In this document: positions 1-8,916 of the stretch, piece by piece | Layout of the letters: the number at the start of each line of letters is the position of its first letter | Position numbering within the stretch: position 1 is the stretch's first letter | Assembly: GCF_025376885.1 (NCBI RefSeq) | Contig: NZ_JAHUBR010000003.1 | Span: forward strand, 124,001 to 188,000 | DNA length: 64,000 bases | Origin: Pseudoruegeria sp. SHC-113 | Lineage (GTDB): Bacteria; Pseudomonadota; Alphaproteobacteria; Rhodobacterales; Rhodobacteraceae | Direction of reading: 5' to 3' | Notes under the pieces: model-generated | Seen by the model: only the letters and a program-made list of their open reading frames with translations | What the model was told of the DNA's origin: nothing | The model's database searches: none | Made by a program: the position numbers and the translations under genes

Positions 1-1
1 C

Positions 2-73
2 TACGCGGATGAAACGGCGCTGTTCCAGAAACTGCCCCGCTTCGCCTTCGGCGATGTCTGCGAGATCCTGTGA
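2..73 (+). CDS. C-terminal end of an unidentified protein (cut by window edge)
   Basis: Only the last 23 codons are present, reading YADETALFQKLPRFAF then GDVCEIL and a TGA at 71-73. The frame is open to the window edge. The stop lies 7 bases before the OsmC start, so the two are probably co-transcribed with the TRAP and dioxygenase genes that follow. The fragment is too short to assign a family. By position it is likely another enzyme of the same aromatic or carboxylate catabolic operon, which is an inference from context only. Confidence 0.6.
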   Translation, partial: YADETALFQKLPRFAFGDVCEIL

Positions 74-80
74 GGCGCTG

Positions 81-536
81 ATGGCAATCCGGCAGAAAAC
101 CCAGATGACGATCAAGCTGACGGGGCAGGGTACGAGCCACGCGCGCAGCGCGACGGAAATCGACGGCAACACCGTAGTAATTGACGAGCCCGTCGCGCGC
201 GGCGGCACCAATGAGGGGCCTTCGCCGACGGCCACGGCCTATGCCGCGCTGATCGGCTGCACCAATGTGATCGGCCACAAATGCGCCCACAAATTGGGCG
301 TGGAGATCGGCAATCTCGCCTTCGACATGGAGGTCGATTTCGACCGGCGTGGCGTGTTGCTGATGGAGGAAGTGGACGTGCCTTTTACGGCGATCCGGCT
401 GGATGTGGCGGCCGATGGCCCCTGCAGCGAGGACCAGTTGCAACAGGTCGCGCGGGAAACGGCCAAATTCTGCGCGATCTCGAAACTCTTTGAAGCGGCA
501 GGCACGGATCTGTCGATCACCTGGCGCAAAGCCTGA
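81..536 (+). CDS. OsmC-family protein
   Basis: The product has 151 residues from ATG 81; ATG 105 is an alternative. The fold signature is the motif GPSPTATAYAALIGC followed by a helix with a second small cluster near residues 67-70, and a late cysteine in FCAISKLF. Cys60 and Cys131 are placed like the reactive cysteine pair of OsmC/Ohr proteins, which reduce organic hydroperoxides. Stand-alone OsmC-like proteins of catabolic operons are often of unknown substrate. It sits 31 bases before the TRAP binding-protein gene and upstream of an intradiol dioxygenase, so it may protect against quinone or peroxide by-products, or serve a hydrolase-like role in the pathway. Family is well supported; role is inferred. 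Confidence 0.8.
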   Translation: MAIRQKTQMTIKLTGQGTSHARSATEIDGNTVVIDEPVARGGTNEGPSPTATAYAALIGCTNVIGHKCAHKLGVEIGNLAFDMEVDFDRRGVLLMEEVDVPFTAIRLDVAADGPCSEDQLQQVARETAKFCAISKLFEAAGTDLSITWRKA

Positions 537-567
537 CGGAAACCAGCATTCTTTGGGAGGAGACAAC

Positions 568-1653
568 ATGCTGAAATCAATCGTAAAAAGGGCAGGCCTT
601 GGCCTTGCACTCAGTGTGATGGCTGTGCCGGCCATGGCCACCGAAACGATCAAGGCCGTCGTGATCGACGGCTACCCGGCGCGCGCGCTCTGGGTGAAGG
701 AGTTCACCGACTTCTTCATCCCCGAAGTGGACAAGCGCCTTGCCGAAACCGGCAACTACCAGATGGACTGGCAGGAGAGCTACGGCGGCACCATCGTGAA
801 GCCCAAGGGCGTTCTCGAAGGCATCAAGCTGGGGCTGGGCGACATCGGCATCGTCACGACGATCTTCCACAACTCCAAACTGCCGAGCCAGGCGCTCTCT
901 GCCGTGACGCCTTTCGTCTCCGCCGATGCGCGCGCCGTGGCCAAGGCCGTGGACGAGATCGCCAAGGAATACCCGGCGATGCAGGCGGAGTTTGACGCGC
1001 AGAACCAAGTCTACCTCGCCACCGGAGTGGTGTTGGACACCTATCAGGTCTTCTCCCGCGAGCAGGTGAATTCGCTGGCCGATCTGGAAGGCTCCAAAGT
1101 GGCGGGTGCGGGGATGAACCTGCGGTATCTGGAAGGCATCGAGGGCGCGGCCGGCGTGCGCGGCGGCCTGACTGATTTCTACAACATGGTGCAGACCGGG
1201 CTGGTGGATCACGCCATGCTCTGGCCGGAAGCCGCCTCCACCTTCAAGATCGCCGAGGTTGCCCCCTTCATGCTGAAGGCCGACCTGGGCGCGGTGAACT
1301 CCAAGACGATCACCGTCAACAAGGACTACTGGGAAAAGCTGCCCGACGAGGTGAAGGAAACCCTTCAGGAAGTGGCCGTGGCCTATCGTGATCATGTGGC
1401 CGGGATCGCCATGGACAAGGCGCAGGCCAGCCGCGATGCCTATGTGGCCGCCGGGGGTACCATTGTGGAGATGAGCGCGGAAGAGCGCGCGGCCTGGGCC
1501 AACGCGATGCCCAACATCGCCGCCGAATGGGCCAAGGGGCTGGATGATGCCGGCCAGCCCGGCACCGAGATGCTGCAGGCCTATATGGCCAAGCTGAAGG
1601 ATGCGGGCTTCGAGCCGGTGCGGGATTGGTCCGCCGAAGCGGCCACCAACTGA
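568..1653 (+). CDS. TRAP transporter substrate-binding protein, DctP type
   Basis: A 361-residue periplasmic solute receptor. ATG 568 was chosen because GGGAGGAG lies just upstream and the product then begins with a clean signal peptide ending AVPAMA before TETIKAVV. The mature part shows the DctP pattern: the early segment LGLGDIGIV, a long hinge region, and the C-terminal helices with MLQAYMAKLKDAG. DctQ-like and DctM-like membrane genes follow directly, forming a complete tripartite ATP-independent transporter. Its ligand is not visible from sequence. The intradiol dioxygenase downstream suggests an aromatic acid or another carboxylate that feeds the dioxygenase. Confidence 0.9.
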   Translation: MLKSIVKRAGLGLALSVMAVPAMATETIKAVVIDGYPARALWVKEFTDFFIPEVDKRLAETGNYQMDWQESYGGTIVKPKGVLEGIKLGLGDIGIVTTIFHNSKLPSQALSAVTPFVSADARAVAKAVDEIAKEYPAMQAEFDAQNQVYLATGVVLDTYQVFSREQVNSLADLEGSKVAGAGMNLRYLEGIEGAAGVRGGLTDFYNMVQTGLVDHAMLWPEAASTFKIAEVAPFMLKADLGAVNSKTITVNKDYWEKLPDEVKETLQEVAVAYRDHVAGIAMDKAQASRDAYVAAGGTIVEMSAEERAAWANAMPNIAAEWAKGLDDAGQPGTEMLQAYMAKLKDAGFEPVRDWSAEAATN

Positions 1654-1666
1654 GCCGGCGCGCAAG

Positions 1667-2188
1667 GTGACGTGGTTTGCCAAACTTGCCGGGGGCATCG
1701 CCATGGCGGCGAATGCCACCGGCACCCTCGTGGTCGTCGGCCTCATCGCGGTGGTCAACTACGACATCATCGCGCGTGGCTTGTTCAACAAGCCCTTCCT
1801 CGGCGCGGTCGAAGTGGTGCAATTCTCCATGGTGCTGATCGTGTTCCTGCAACTGCCCGACGTGATCCGCGTGGGCCGGCTCACCCGGTCTGACGGCTTT
1901 CTCACGGTGCTGCGCAGCCGCCGCCCCAAAGGCGGGCGCTGGCTGGCCAACGGGATCGACATGATGAGCGCGGCCTTCATGATCCTCGTCGCCGTGGCGA
2001 TCTGGCCGGAGTTCCGCGAGATGTGGGCAACCAAGGATTACTTCGGGGTGCCCGGCGTTTTCACCGCGCCATGGTGGCCTGTGAAGCTCGTGATCTTCCT
2101 ATCGGCTTGCCTCTGCACCGTGCATTTCATCCTGCACATCTTCACAAGAACGGGGGATAGCGCCCCGCATCAGGAAAGCGGCTCATGA
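1667..2188 (+). CDS. TRAP transporter small permease, DctQ type
   Basis: About 173 residues with four predicted membrane helices, starting with the segment TGTLVVVGLIAVVNYDIIAR, the usual first helix of DctQ proteins. The start is uncertain. The frame is open from 1601 inside the preceding gene; GTG 1667 and ATG 1703 are both possible, and GTG 1667 leaves a short amphipathic leader typical of the family. The end overlaps the next start by an ATGA. In TRAP systems this subunit pairs with DctM in the inner membrane and contacts the solute receptor. Confidence 0.85.
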   Translation: MTWFAKLAGGIAMAANATGTLVVVGLIAVVNYDIIARGLFNKPFLGAVEVVQFSMVLIVFLQLPDVIRVGRLTRSDGFLTVLRSRRPKGGRWLANGIDMMSAAFMILVAVAIWPEFREMWATKDYFGVPGVFTAPWWPVKLVIFLSACLCTVHFILHIFTRTGDSAPHQESGS

Positions 2189-3492
2189 CGCCCATTGATA
2201 TCGGCCTGATCTCGATCGTCGCCATCATCGTGATGATCTATCTGGGCGTCTATATTCCCATCGCGCTGGGCATGGTCAGCTTTCTGGCCATCTGGGCCAT
2301 GCGCGGCAACGTGGATCTCTCTTTCGCGCTGCTGAAGATCGCCATTGGCGACAGCGCGATGGAATACACCTTCGCCACCATCCCGCTGTTTACGTTCATG
2401 GGGCTCATCGTTTCAAAAGCGGGGCTCGGGGCGGATATCTATTCGGTGATGAACCAAGGCTGCCGCCGCATCACCGGCGGGATCGGCATGGCGACGGTGG
2501 GGGCGAATGCAGTCTTCGCCGCCGTCACCGGCTCCTCCATCGCCTCGGCCTCCGTCTTTTCCAAGATGAGTGTGCCCGAGATGCTGCGGCAGGAGTACAA
2601 CCCGCGCTTCGCCGTCGGCGTGGTGGCGGGCTCCTCGGTGCTGGGGATGATCATCCCGCCTTCGGCGATGCTGATCATCTATTCCTTCGTGGCCGAGCAA
2701 TCCGTGGGTGAGATGTTCCTCGCCGGCGTCGTGCCGGGCATCCTTCTGGCCATCGCCTATGTGGCCGCCATCTGGTTCATGGGCCGCTTCATGCCGCGCG
2801 CCGTGGGCGGGCGGATCATCGAGCAGGACGATCTGATGAGCTGGGGCGAGATCGCCGGGAAAACCCTGCCCATCCTGGCGCTGATCGTGGTGGTTCTGGG
2901 CGGCATCTACACCGGCTGGACAACGCCCGTGGAGGCCGGCGCCGCCGGATCTGCCATCGGCATCCTGATCGCCGCTGTTCGCCGCCGGATCAACCTGCGC
3001 TCTTTCTGGGAAACCGTGATCGAGACGGGCCATATCACCGCTGCCATCCTCTTCCTGATCACCGCCGCCTCGATGTATGCGCGTATGCTCGGCATCGCAG
3101 GCCTGCCGAACGAGCTGCAGAGCATCCTCGCCGCCAACGATTTCTCCTTCTTCTGGATCATGGTGCTGCTTGTTGTGCTGATGCTCTTCCTCGGCACGAT
3201 CCTTGATACCGCCTCGATCATCCTGATCGTGGTGCCGCTCTTCCTGCCGCTGATCGACGACATGGGCCTCAGCCTTGTCTGGTTCGGCATCGTCGCCGTC
3301 GTCGCTGCCGAGATCGGGCTGCTCACCCCGCCACTGGGCCTGAGCTGCTTCGTCATCAAGGCCACGCTGGATGATGACCGCATCGCCCTGAAGGACGTGT
3401 TCCTCGGCGCGCTGCCCTTTGCCTTCGTCATGCTGCTGGTGCTGATCCTGCTGATCCGCTTCCCGGCGCTCAGCCTTGCCATTCTGAACTAA
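2185..3492 (+). CDS. TRAP transporter large permease, DctM type
   Basis: A 435-residue, strongly hydrophobic protein with about 12 membrane segments. It shows the DctM hallmarks: an early GVYIPIALGM helix, the re-entrant stretch FAAVTGSSIASASVF and the conserved PPSAMLIIY segment. The start ATG overlaps the DctQ stop (ATGA). It carries the sodium-coupled transport step. Membrane genes and receptor are contiguous with a dioxygenase gene 15 bases downstream, which ties uptake to ring cleavage in one transcript. Confidence 0.92.
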   Translation: MTPIDIGLISIVAIIVMIYLGVYIPIALGMVSFLAIWAMRGNVDLSFALLKIAIGDSAMEYTFATIPLFTFMGLIVSKAGLGADIYSVMNQGCRRITGGIGMATVGANAVFAAVTGSSIASASVFSKMSVPEMLRQEYNPRFAVGVVAGSSVLGMIIPPSAMLIIYSFVAEQSVGEMFLAGVVPGILLAIAYVAAIWFMGRFMPRAVGGRIIEQDDLMSWGEIAGKTLPILALIVVVLGGIYTGWTTPVEAGAAGSAIGILIAAVRRRINLRSFWETVIETGHITAAILFLITAASMYARMLGIAGLPNELQSILAANDFSFFWIMVLLVVLMLFLGTILDTASIILIVVPLFLPLIDDMGLSLVWFGIVAVVAAEIGLLTPPLGLSCFVIKATLDDDRIALKDVFLGALPFAFVMLLVLILLIRFPALSLAILN

Positions 3493-3507
3493 AAAGGGGG
3501 AAACCCG

Positions 3508-4380
3508 ATGCGGGACGTCACCGCCGACAATATCACCGATGTCTTCATGGGCTACATGGGCGAAGGGATCGACCCGCGCCTGAAGGAAGTACTCTCGAGC
3601 CTCGTCACCCATCTGCACGCCTTCGCCCGCGAGGTGAAGCTGACCCACGAGGAGTGGAATCAGGGCATCGCCTTTCTGGAGGCCGCCGGGGCGATTTCCG
3701 ACAAGGAACGCCACGAGTTCGTGCTGCTATCCGACGTGTTGGGGCTCTCCTCGCTCGTTGACATGCTGCATTCGCGCCCGGAAGGCACCTCTTCCTCGGT
3801 GCTGGGGCCGTTTCATATCTCCGGCTCCCCGCCGCTCGCGGTGGGGGCGGACCTGCGCAAGGATTTCGACGCGCCGGTGCTGCTCGCGGAAGGCATCGTG
3901 AAGGATCCCGCCGGAAACCCGATCCCCGGCGCGACGCTCGACATCTGGCAGACCGCGCCCAACGGGCTTTACTCCAGCCAGGACCCGGATCAGGACACCT
4001 ATTCCTTCCACGGGTTGCAGACGGTGGGGGAAGACGGCCGCTACGCTTTCACCTCGGTGCGTCCGGTGGAATACACGGTGCCTTCCGACGGCCCGGTGGG
4101 CGACATCCTGCGCGCCTGTGGCCGCCACCCGTGGCGTCCTTCGCACCTGCATTTCATCGTGGAGGCCGAAGGCTTCCGCCCGCTGGTGACGGAGGTCTTC
4201 CCGGAAGACGATCCCTATCTCGATCAGGACACCGTCTTCGGTGTGCGCAAGGATTTGGTGATGCGCTACGAGGACATGCCCGCTGGCAGCTTCCCGGCGG
4301 AAGGCTTCGAGCTGTCGGGAAAGGTGGGCGATCCCTACCTCAAAGTCCGTTTCGACCTGACACTGGTGCCTTTGGACTAG
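3508..4380 (+). CDS. Intradiol ring-cleavage dioxygenase, hydroxyquinol 1,2-dioxygenase type
   Basis: A 290-residue Fe(III) dioxygenase. The N-terminal helical dimerisation domain (NITDVFMGYMG through about residue 95) is typical of catechol and hydroxyquinol 1,2-dioxygenases. The catalytic beta domain contains the ligand region: a Tyr in APNGLYSSQDPDQ, a Tyr in RPVEYTVPSDGPVG, and the two histidines of RPSHLHFIV. The motif order and the GPVGDIL segment resemble hydroxyquinol enzymes more than catechol enzymes, but this needs a tree. It would open hydroxyquinol to maleylacetate in the cytoplasm. An RBS (AAAGGGGGAAA) precedes ATG 3508. No maleylacetate reductase is visible in the window; it may lie to the left. 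Confidence 0.82.
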   Translation: MRDVTADNITDVFMGYMGEGIDPRLKEVLSSLVTHLHAFAREVKLTHEEWNQGIAFLEAAGAISDKERHEFVLLSDVLGLSSLVDMLHSRPEGTSSSVLGPFHISGSPPLAVGADLRKDFDAPVLLAEGIVKDPAGNPIPGATLDIWQTAPNGLYSSQDPDQDTYSFHGLQTVGEDGRYAFTSVRPVEYTVPSDGPVGDILRACGRHPWRPSHLHFIVEAEGFRPLVTEVFPEDDPYLDQDTVFGVRKDLVMRYEDMPAGSFPAEGFELSGKVGDPYLKVRFDLTLVPLD

Positions 4381-4396
4381 GCTCTCGCCGGGCGGC

Positions 4397-5098
4397 CTAG
4401 CCGCCCGCGCGTGCTGCCGCGGGAAGGGTGCCTTCGTCGATCAGCCCGGCAAGGAAAGCGCCCGTTTTGCGGTAATGCGCCAGCAGCCGTTCGCTGGCCA
4501 GATCCGCATCCCGCGCCACGGCGGCGGCGAGGATGCCGGAATGCTCGTCCACCACGTCCCGCTTCTTGTAGTTCAGCGCGCTGCCCGCAAGAAACCGGTA
4601 GCGGATGTTGAGATCGTAAAGCTGGGAGCAGAATTTCTTGAGGATTGGCGAGGGGGCCGCTGCCAGAAGCGCCATGTGGAACTCCTTGTGGCGATCCTCG
4701 AAGGCCGGATCTTTCGCGTCGCGGGCGCGCTGCATCCGGTGATGGGCCAGCACCGCGCGTTCCTCCCACGCGTCATCAGCAGCCGCGAGGCTGGCCCGCA
4801 GCGCCAGATCCTCCAGCGTGCAGCGCAGCATCAGAATCTCATCAAAATTCTGCGCACTCACCTCGGCGGTGCGAAAGCCGCGCTGGTCGATCCGCTCCAC
4901 GAGGTTGTCGGAGACCAGAAGGCTCAGGGCCTCGCGCACCGGGGACGCGCCGGTGTCCAGCCGCTGCCGCATCCCGTCGATCTTCAGCTTCTCGCCGGGT
5001 TTTAGATCGCCCGTCACGATCATGCGGCGCATGGCTTCATAGGCCTGCTGTGTGGCAGAGGCCTCGCCCTTGCGGCTGTCGATATCGGCAATCGGCAT
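4397..5098 (-). CDS. GntR-family transcriptional regulator, FCD (FadR) subclass
   Basis: A 233-residue regulator. Residues 15-80 form a winged helix-turn-helix (QQAYEAMRRMIVTGDLKPGE, then SPVREALSLLVSDNLVE). The remainder is the all-helical FCD domain with histidines that normally bind a metal, as in HKEFHMALL and DEHSGIL. The gene is convergent with the dioxygenase, their stops 17 bases apart, and probably controls the TRAP/dioxygenase operon. A 12-bp AT-rich palindrome at 5184-5195 in its own upstream region could be an autoregulatory site. Confidence 0.88.
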   Translation of the reverse strand: MPIADIDSRKGEASATQQAYEAMRRMIVTGDLKPGEKLKIDGMRQRLDTGASPVREALSLLVSDNLVERIDQRGFRTAEVSAQNFDEILMLRCTLEDLALRASLAAADDAWEERAVLAHHRMQRARDAKDPAFEDRHKEFHMALLAAAPSPILKKFCSQLYDLNIRYRFLAGSALNYKKRDVVDEHSGILAAAVARDADLASERLLAHYRKTGAFLAGLIDEGTLPAAARAGG

Positions 5099-5183
5099 AG
5101 CTGCCCCTCCCCTGGTGCACCGCGACCCGCCCGCAGTGCGGGCCCCTGAACAGAATATCGCGAAATCTCTACCAGAAGATATA

Positions 5184-5195
5184 AAAATCGATTTT
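5184..5195. promoter_or_regulatory. 12-bp palindrome upstream of the GntR gene
   Basis: AAAATCGATTTT is a perfect palindrome in the AT-rich gap between the rimO terminator and the GntR start. Its position fits an autoregulatory operator or part of the promoter. The sequence does not match the classical FadR consensus, so the assignment is weak. Confidence 0.3.
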
Positions 5196-5202
5196 ATTCA
5201 AT

Positions 5203-5233
5203 CAAGGAAAAACCGCGCCCAACCGGGCGCGGT
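5203..5233 (-). terminator. Intrinsic terminator of rimO
   Basis: On the minus strand ACCGCGCCC, a 4-base loop and GGGCGCGGT form a perfect 9-bp stem followed by TTTTTCC. It begins two bases after the rimO stop codon, a textbook Rho-independent terminator. Confidence 0.9.
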
Positions 5234-5234
5234 C

Positions 5235-6635
5235 TCAGAGGATCCGGCCCCAGAGATCGTATTCTCCGGCCTCATCGACCTCCACCTTAAGGATCTGGCC
5301 CGGCGCCAGCGCCGCGTGGCCCTCATCGATGAAAAGGTTGCCGTCGATCTCGGGTGCATCCGCCATGGTTCGGCAGGTGGCGGCATCTTCGTCCACCTCA
5401 TCCACGATCACCCAAAGCTGCTTGCCGACCTTGGCTTCCAGCTTGGCCTCGGAAATCTCCTGCGCCTTGGCCATGAAGCGCTCCCAGCGCGCCTGCTTCA
5501 CCTCTTCAGTCACGTGATCGGGCAGCGCATTGGAGCGCGCGCCATCGACGTTTTCGTATTTGAAGCAGCCGACGCGATCCAGTTGCGCTTCGTCCATCCA
5601 GTCGAGCAGGTGCTGGAACTCCGCTTCCGTCTCGCCCGGATAGCCAACGATGAAGGTCGAGCGCAGGGTGATATCGGGGCAAATCTCGCGCCATGCGGCG
5701 ATCTCTTCCAGGGTCTTGGAGCCCGCTGCCGGGCGCGCCATGCGGCGCAGCACGTCGGGGTGGGAATGCTGGAAGGGGATGTCGAGATAGGGCAGCAGGC
5801 CGCGGCCTTTTTCCGCGGTTTCCGCCATCAGCGGGATCAGATCGCGCACATGGGGATAGGGGTAGACGTAATGCAGCCGCGTCCATGCATCGAGCTTGCC
5901 CAACTCGCGCGAGAGATCGAGGATATGGCTGCGCACCTCGCCATCCTTCCACGGATGCGGGCTGTATTTGCGATCCAGCCCATAGGCCGAAGTGTCCTGC
6001 GAGATGATCAGAAGCTCGTTCACCCCGGCCTCGACAAGCTTTTCGGCCTCGCGCAGCACCGCGTGGGCGGGGCGGGAGGCAAGCTTGCCGCGCATGTCGG
6101 GGATGATGCAGAACTTGCACTTGTGGTTACAGCCCTCGGAAATCTTCACATAGCTGTAATGGCGCGGCGTGAGCGACACGCCCGTTGCCGGCAGCAGATC
6201 GATGAAGGGATCGGGCGCAGGCGGCACCACGCCGTGCACGGCGTCGAGCACCTGCTCGTATTGATGCGGGCCGGTCACGGCCATCACCGAAGGGTGCGTG
6301 CCGCGGATGTAATCCTCTTCCGCGCCGAGGCAGCCCGTCACGATCACCTTGCCGTTTTCCTTCAGCGCTTCGCCGATGGCTTCAAGGCTCTCGGCCTTGG
6401 CGGAATCCAGAAAGCCGCAGGTGTTCACGATCACCGCATCCGCGCCGCCGTAGTCGGGCGAGATCGCGTAGCCTTCCGCGCGCAGCCTTGTGAGGATGCG
6501 CTCGCTGTCCACCAGCGCTTTCGGGCAGCCGAGGCTCACCATGCCGATCGTCGGCTGGCCATCGCGCGCGCTGTCGCTGATGCGGGCTTTGGGCGCGATG
6601 TCGGGGCGCAGGGAGGGCGGGTTCGTGGAGCTCAT
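5235..6635 (-). CDS. rimO: Ribosomal protein S12 methylthiotransferase RimO
   Basis: A 466-residue radical-SAM methylthiotransferase that modifies an aspartate of ribosomal protein S12. The N-terminal UPF0004 domain begins [15 protein letters not shown] and contains [13 protein letters not shown] and VTGCLGAE, supplying the three cysteines of the auxiliary cluster. The radical-SAM cluster motif is in [18 protein letters not shown]-terminal TRAM domain is present. ATG 6635 was chosen because the frame upstream (to 6725) is low-quality leader; MSSTNPP gives a normal N-terminus. Length and motifs match RimO rather than MiaB because of the S12-type CIIPxxRG and LGCPKA signatures. Confidence 0.95.
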   Translation of the reverse strand: MSSTNPPSLRPDIAPKARISDSARDGQPTIGMVSLGCPKALVDSERILTRLRAEGYAISPDYGGADAVIVNTCGFLDSAKAESLEAIGEALKENGKVIVTGCLGAEEDYIRGTHPSVMAVTGPHQYEQVLDAVHGVVPPAPDPFIDLLPATGVSLTPRHYSYVKISEGCNHKCKFCIIPDMRGKLASRPAHAVLREAEKLVEAGVNELLIISQDTSAYGLDRKYSPHPWKDGEVRSHILDLSRELGKLDAWTRLHYVYPYPHVRDLIPLMAETAEKGRGLLPYLDIPFQHSHPDVLRRMARPAAGSKTLEEIAAWREICPDITLRSTFIVGYPGETEAEFQHLLDWMDEAQLDRVGCFKYENVDGARSNALPDHVTEEVKQARWERFMAKAQEISEAKLEAKVGKQLWVIVDEVDEDAATCRTMADAPEIDGNLFIDEGHAALAPGQILKVEVDEAGEYDLWGRIL

Positions 6636-6903
6636 GGGCAGATCTCGGCGGGCTGAGGAGGCGGCTTGCGACAAGCGCCTTTCTTTACGGCAAGGTGGCT
6701 CCCTCAGCAAGGCTTGCTTGGCCATGACGCAGCGCGCGGATCAGCGGATCAACCTGAGGTGGTGCGGCCTTGCCAGACTCAGGGCGCGGTCTGCATACTG
6801 GCCCCACAGCATTGGACCAATTTCAAAAATGCGTAACCTGCGTCGGGCGCAGGAGGCAAAGGCTGCCCGCTCTGCCCTGCAGGACAAAGGAAAGGGAGGG
6901 ACT

Positions 6904-8847
6904 ATGGATTTTGTAAGAAAACAATCGGCGTTTCGGCCGACGGTACTGGCCGCCTTGCTGAGCGCGACATCGCTCGTGCCGGCCCATGCCCAAGAGGCGG
7001 CATCGCAACGGGTGCAGGATACGCTGCCCTCCAAGGAGGACGTCGCAACCAACTTCAGCAACGACAACTTCTCCCCCTATGCCGACAGGGCCTTCCCGAC
7101 GCAGGTTCTGTGGGGCGACACACACCTTCACACGCAGGTTTCGGTGGATGCCGGCACGATGACGCGGCTTTCGCAGGAGGATGCCTATCGCTTCGCGCGC
7201 GGCGAACAGGTGACGACGACGCACGGCTTGCAGGCCAAGCTCAGCCGGCCGTTGGATTGGCTGGTGATCTCGGATCACGCCGAAATGTACGGGCTGATGC
7301 CGCAGCTTTTGAACGGCGATCCCGAAGTGCTCGCCACGGAGCAGGGGCGCGACTGGTACGACAAGCTGACGAGCGGCAACGATCAGGTGGTGTTTGACAC
7401 TGCGATGGAGATCGTGGCCAGCCTTTCGGGCGATGTGATCCCGATCGACAACCCGAAAGCGGTGAAGAACGCCTGGACGGAGTACACCGCGCTGGCCGAT
7501 CGCTACAACGAGCCGGGCGTGTTCAGCGCGATCATCGGCTTTGAGTGGACAAGCGAAGGCGGCGACAACATCCACCGCAACGTGCTTTTCCGGGGCAATG
7601 CCGCCGAGGCCAACCAGACGGTGCCGTTCTCGCAATTCGACAGCAAGAACCCGGAAGATCTTTGGGCCTATCTGCAGGCCTTTGAGGATCGCACCGGAGG
7701 CGATGTGCTGGCGATCCCGCACAACGGCAACCTCTCCAACGGGCGGATGTTTTCGAACCTGACCTTCGACGGCGCGCCGCTGACGGCCGAAATCGCGGCC
7801 CTGCGTGCGAGGTTCGAGCCGGTGATCGAGACCACGCAGATCAAGGGCGACGGCGAGGCCCACCCGTTCCTCTCGCCAGACGATGAGTTCGCCGATTTCG
7901 ACACCTGGGATGCCTCCAACCTCAACGGCACCGAAGTCAAAACCCCCGAAATGCTGGAGTTCGAATACTCCCGCGAGGCGCTGAAGAACGGGCTGCTTCT
8001 GGAATCCACGTTGGGCGTGAACCCCTTCAAGGTCGGCCAGATCGGCAGCACCGATGCGCATACCGGGCTGGCCGCCGTGGGGGAGGACAACTTCTTCGGC
8101 AAGCACTCCGGCGTTGAGCCTGAGCCCAATCGCTGGAAGCACCTTGTGATCGAAGCGCCGGATCCGTCGCTGTCGATCTACGGCTGGAAACAGGCCTCTG
8201 GCGGGCTGGCCGCTGTCTGGGCGGCGGAAAACACGCGCGAAGCGATCTTTGACGCCATTGAGCGGCGAGAGGTCTATGGCACCACCGGCTCGCGCATCAT
8301 GCTGCGGTTCTTCGGTGGCTGGACCTTCGCCCCGGAGGACGCGATGTCCCGCCTGCCGGGCGACATCGGCTATGCCAAAGGTGTGCCGATGGGCGGTGAT
8401 CTGCCGCGCAATCCCGGCGAAGGGGCGCCCAATTTCCTGATCGCGGCCCTGAAGGATCCGTTCAGCGGCAACCTTGACCGCGTACAGGTGGTGAAAGGCT
8501 GGCTAAACGCCGACGGCACCAAGGGCGAGAAGGTCTACGATGTGGCGTGGAGCGACGAGCGTCAGCCAGATGCCAACGGCAAGATCCCTTCGGTGGGCAA
8601 CACGGTGGATATCGCCAACGCCACATGGACGAACTCCATCGGCGCGCCGGAGCTGATCACCTATTGGGAAGATCCTGATTTCGACCCGTCTCTCAAGGCT
8701 TTCTATTACGTGCGGGTATTGGAAATCCCGACACCGCGCTGGACGGCCTATGAAGCCAAACGCTTCGCCGTGGAGATGGACAGCGATGTGCCGATGGTCA
8801 CAACGGAGCGCGCCTATAGCTCGCCGATCTGGTACACCCCGCGCTGA
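6904..8847 (+). CDS. Secreted DUF3604-domain protein
   Basis: A 647-residue protein of the DUF3604 family, function unknown. ATG 6904 follows AAAGGGAGGG and opens a signal peptide ending VPAHAQ. The N-terminal domain carries metal-binding signatures resembling PHP-type phosphoesterases: WGDTHLHTQVSVDAG, then WLVISDHAEMYG, then AIPHNGN and later GSTDAHTGLAAVG. These histidines and aspartates would form a metal centre. Such proteins are common in marine bacteria and are presumed periplasmic or exported hydrolases. It has its own promoter region (6636-6903) and ends at a strong bidirectional terminator. No partner gene is evident. Confidence 0.85.
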   Translation: MDFVRKQSAFRPTVLAALLSATSLVPAHAQEAASQRVQDTLPSKEDVATNFSNDNFSPYADRAFPTQVLWGDTHLHTQVSVDAGTMTRLSQEDAYRFARGEQVTTTHGLQAKLSRPLDWLVISDHAEMYGLMPQLLNGDPEVLATEQGRDWYDKLTSGNDQVVFDTAMEIVASLSGDVIPIDNPKAVKNAWTEYTALADRYNEPGVFSAIIGFEWTSEGGDNIHRNVLFRGNAAEANQTVPFSQFDSKNPEDLWAYLQAFEDRTGGDVLAIPHNGNLSNGRMFSNLTFDGAPLTAEIAALRARFEPVIETTQIKGDGEAHPFLSPDDEFADFDTWDASNLNGTEVKTPEMLEFEYSREALKNGLLLESTLGVNPFKVGQIGSTDAHTGLAAVGEDNFFGKHSGVEPEPNRWKHLVIEAPDPSLSIYGWKQASGGLAAVWAAENTREAIFDAIERREVYGTTGSRIMLRFFGGWTFAPEDAMSRLPGDIGYAKGVPMGGDLPRNPGEGAPNFLIAALKDPFSGNLDRVQVVKGWLNADGTKGEKVYDVAWSDERQPDANGKIPSVGNTVDIANATWTNSIGAPELITYWEDPDFDPSLKAFYYVRVLEIPTPRWTAYEAKRFAVEMDSDVPMVTTERAYSSPIWYTPR

Positions 8848-8862
8848 CCTGCTGAAAAGCCA

Positions 8863-8897
8863 TGAAAAAAAGGCGCCTGTTAGTGGCGCCTTTTTTG
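8863..8897. terminator. Bidirectional terminator between the DUF3604 gene and gcrA
   Basis: A run of seven A, then GGCGCC, a 7-base loop (tgttagt), GGCGCC and seven T. With flanking A and T runs pairing, the stem can serve both convergent genes; their stops lie at 8845 and 8919. Confidence 0.9.
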
Positions 8898-8916
8898 TGT
8901 GGTCGGTCTGGCCGGC

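Noticed and set aside
5052-6656. Open frame of 534 codons on the plus strand
   Set aside because: Antisense to rimO, whose radical-SAM and TRAM motifs are intact; no independent start signals.
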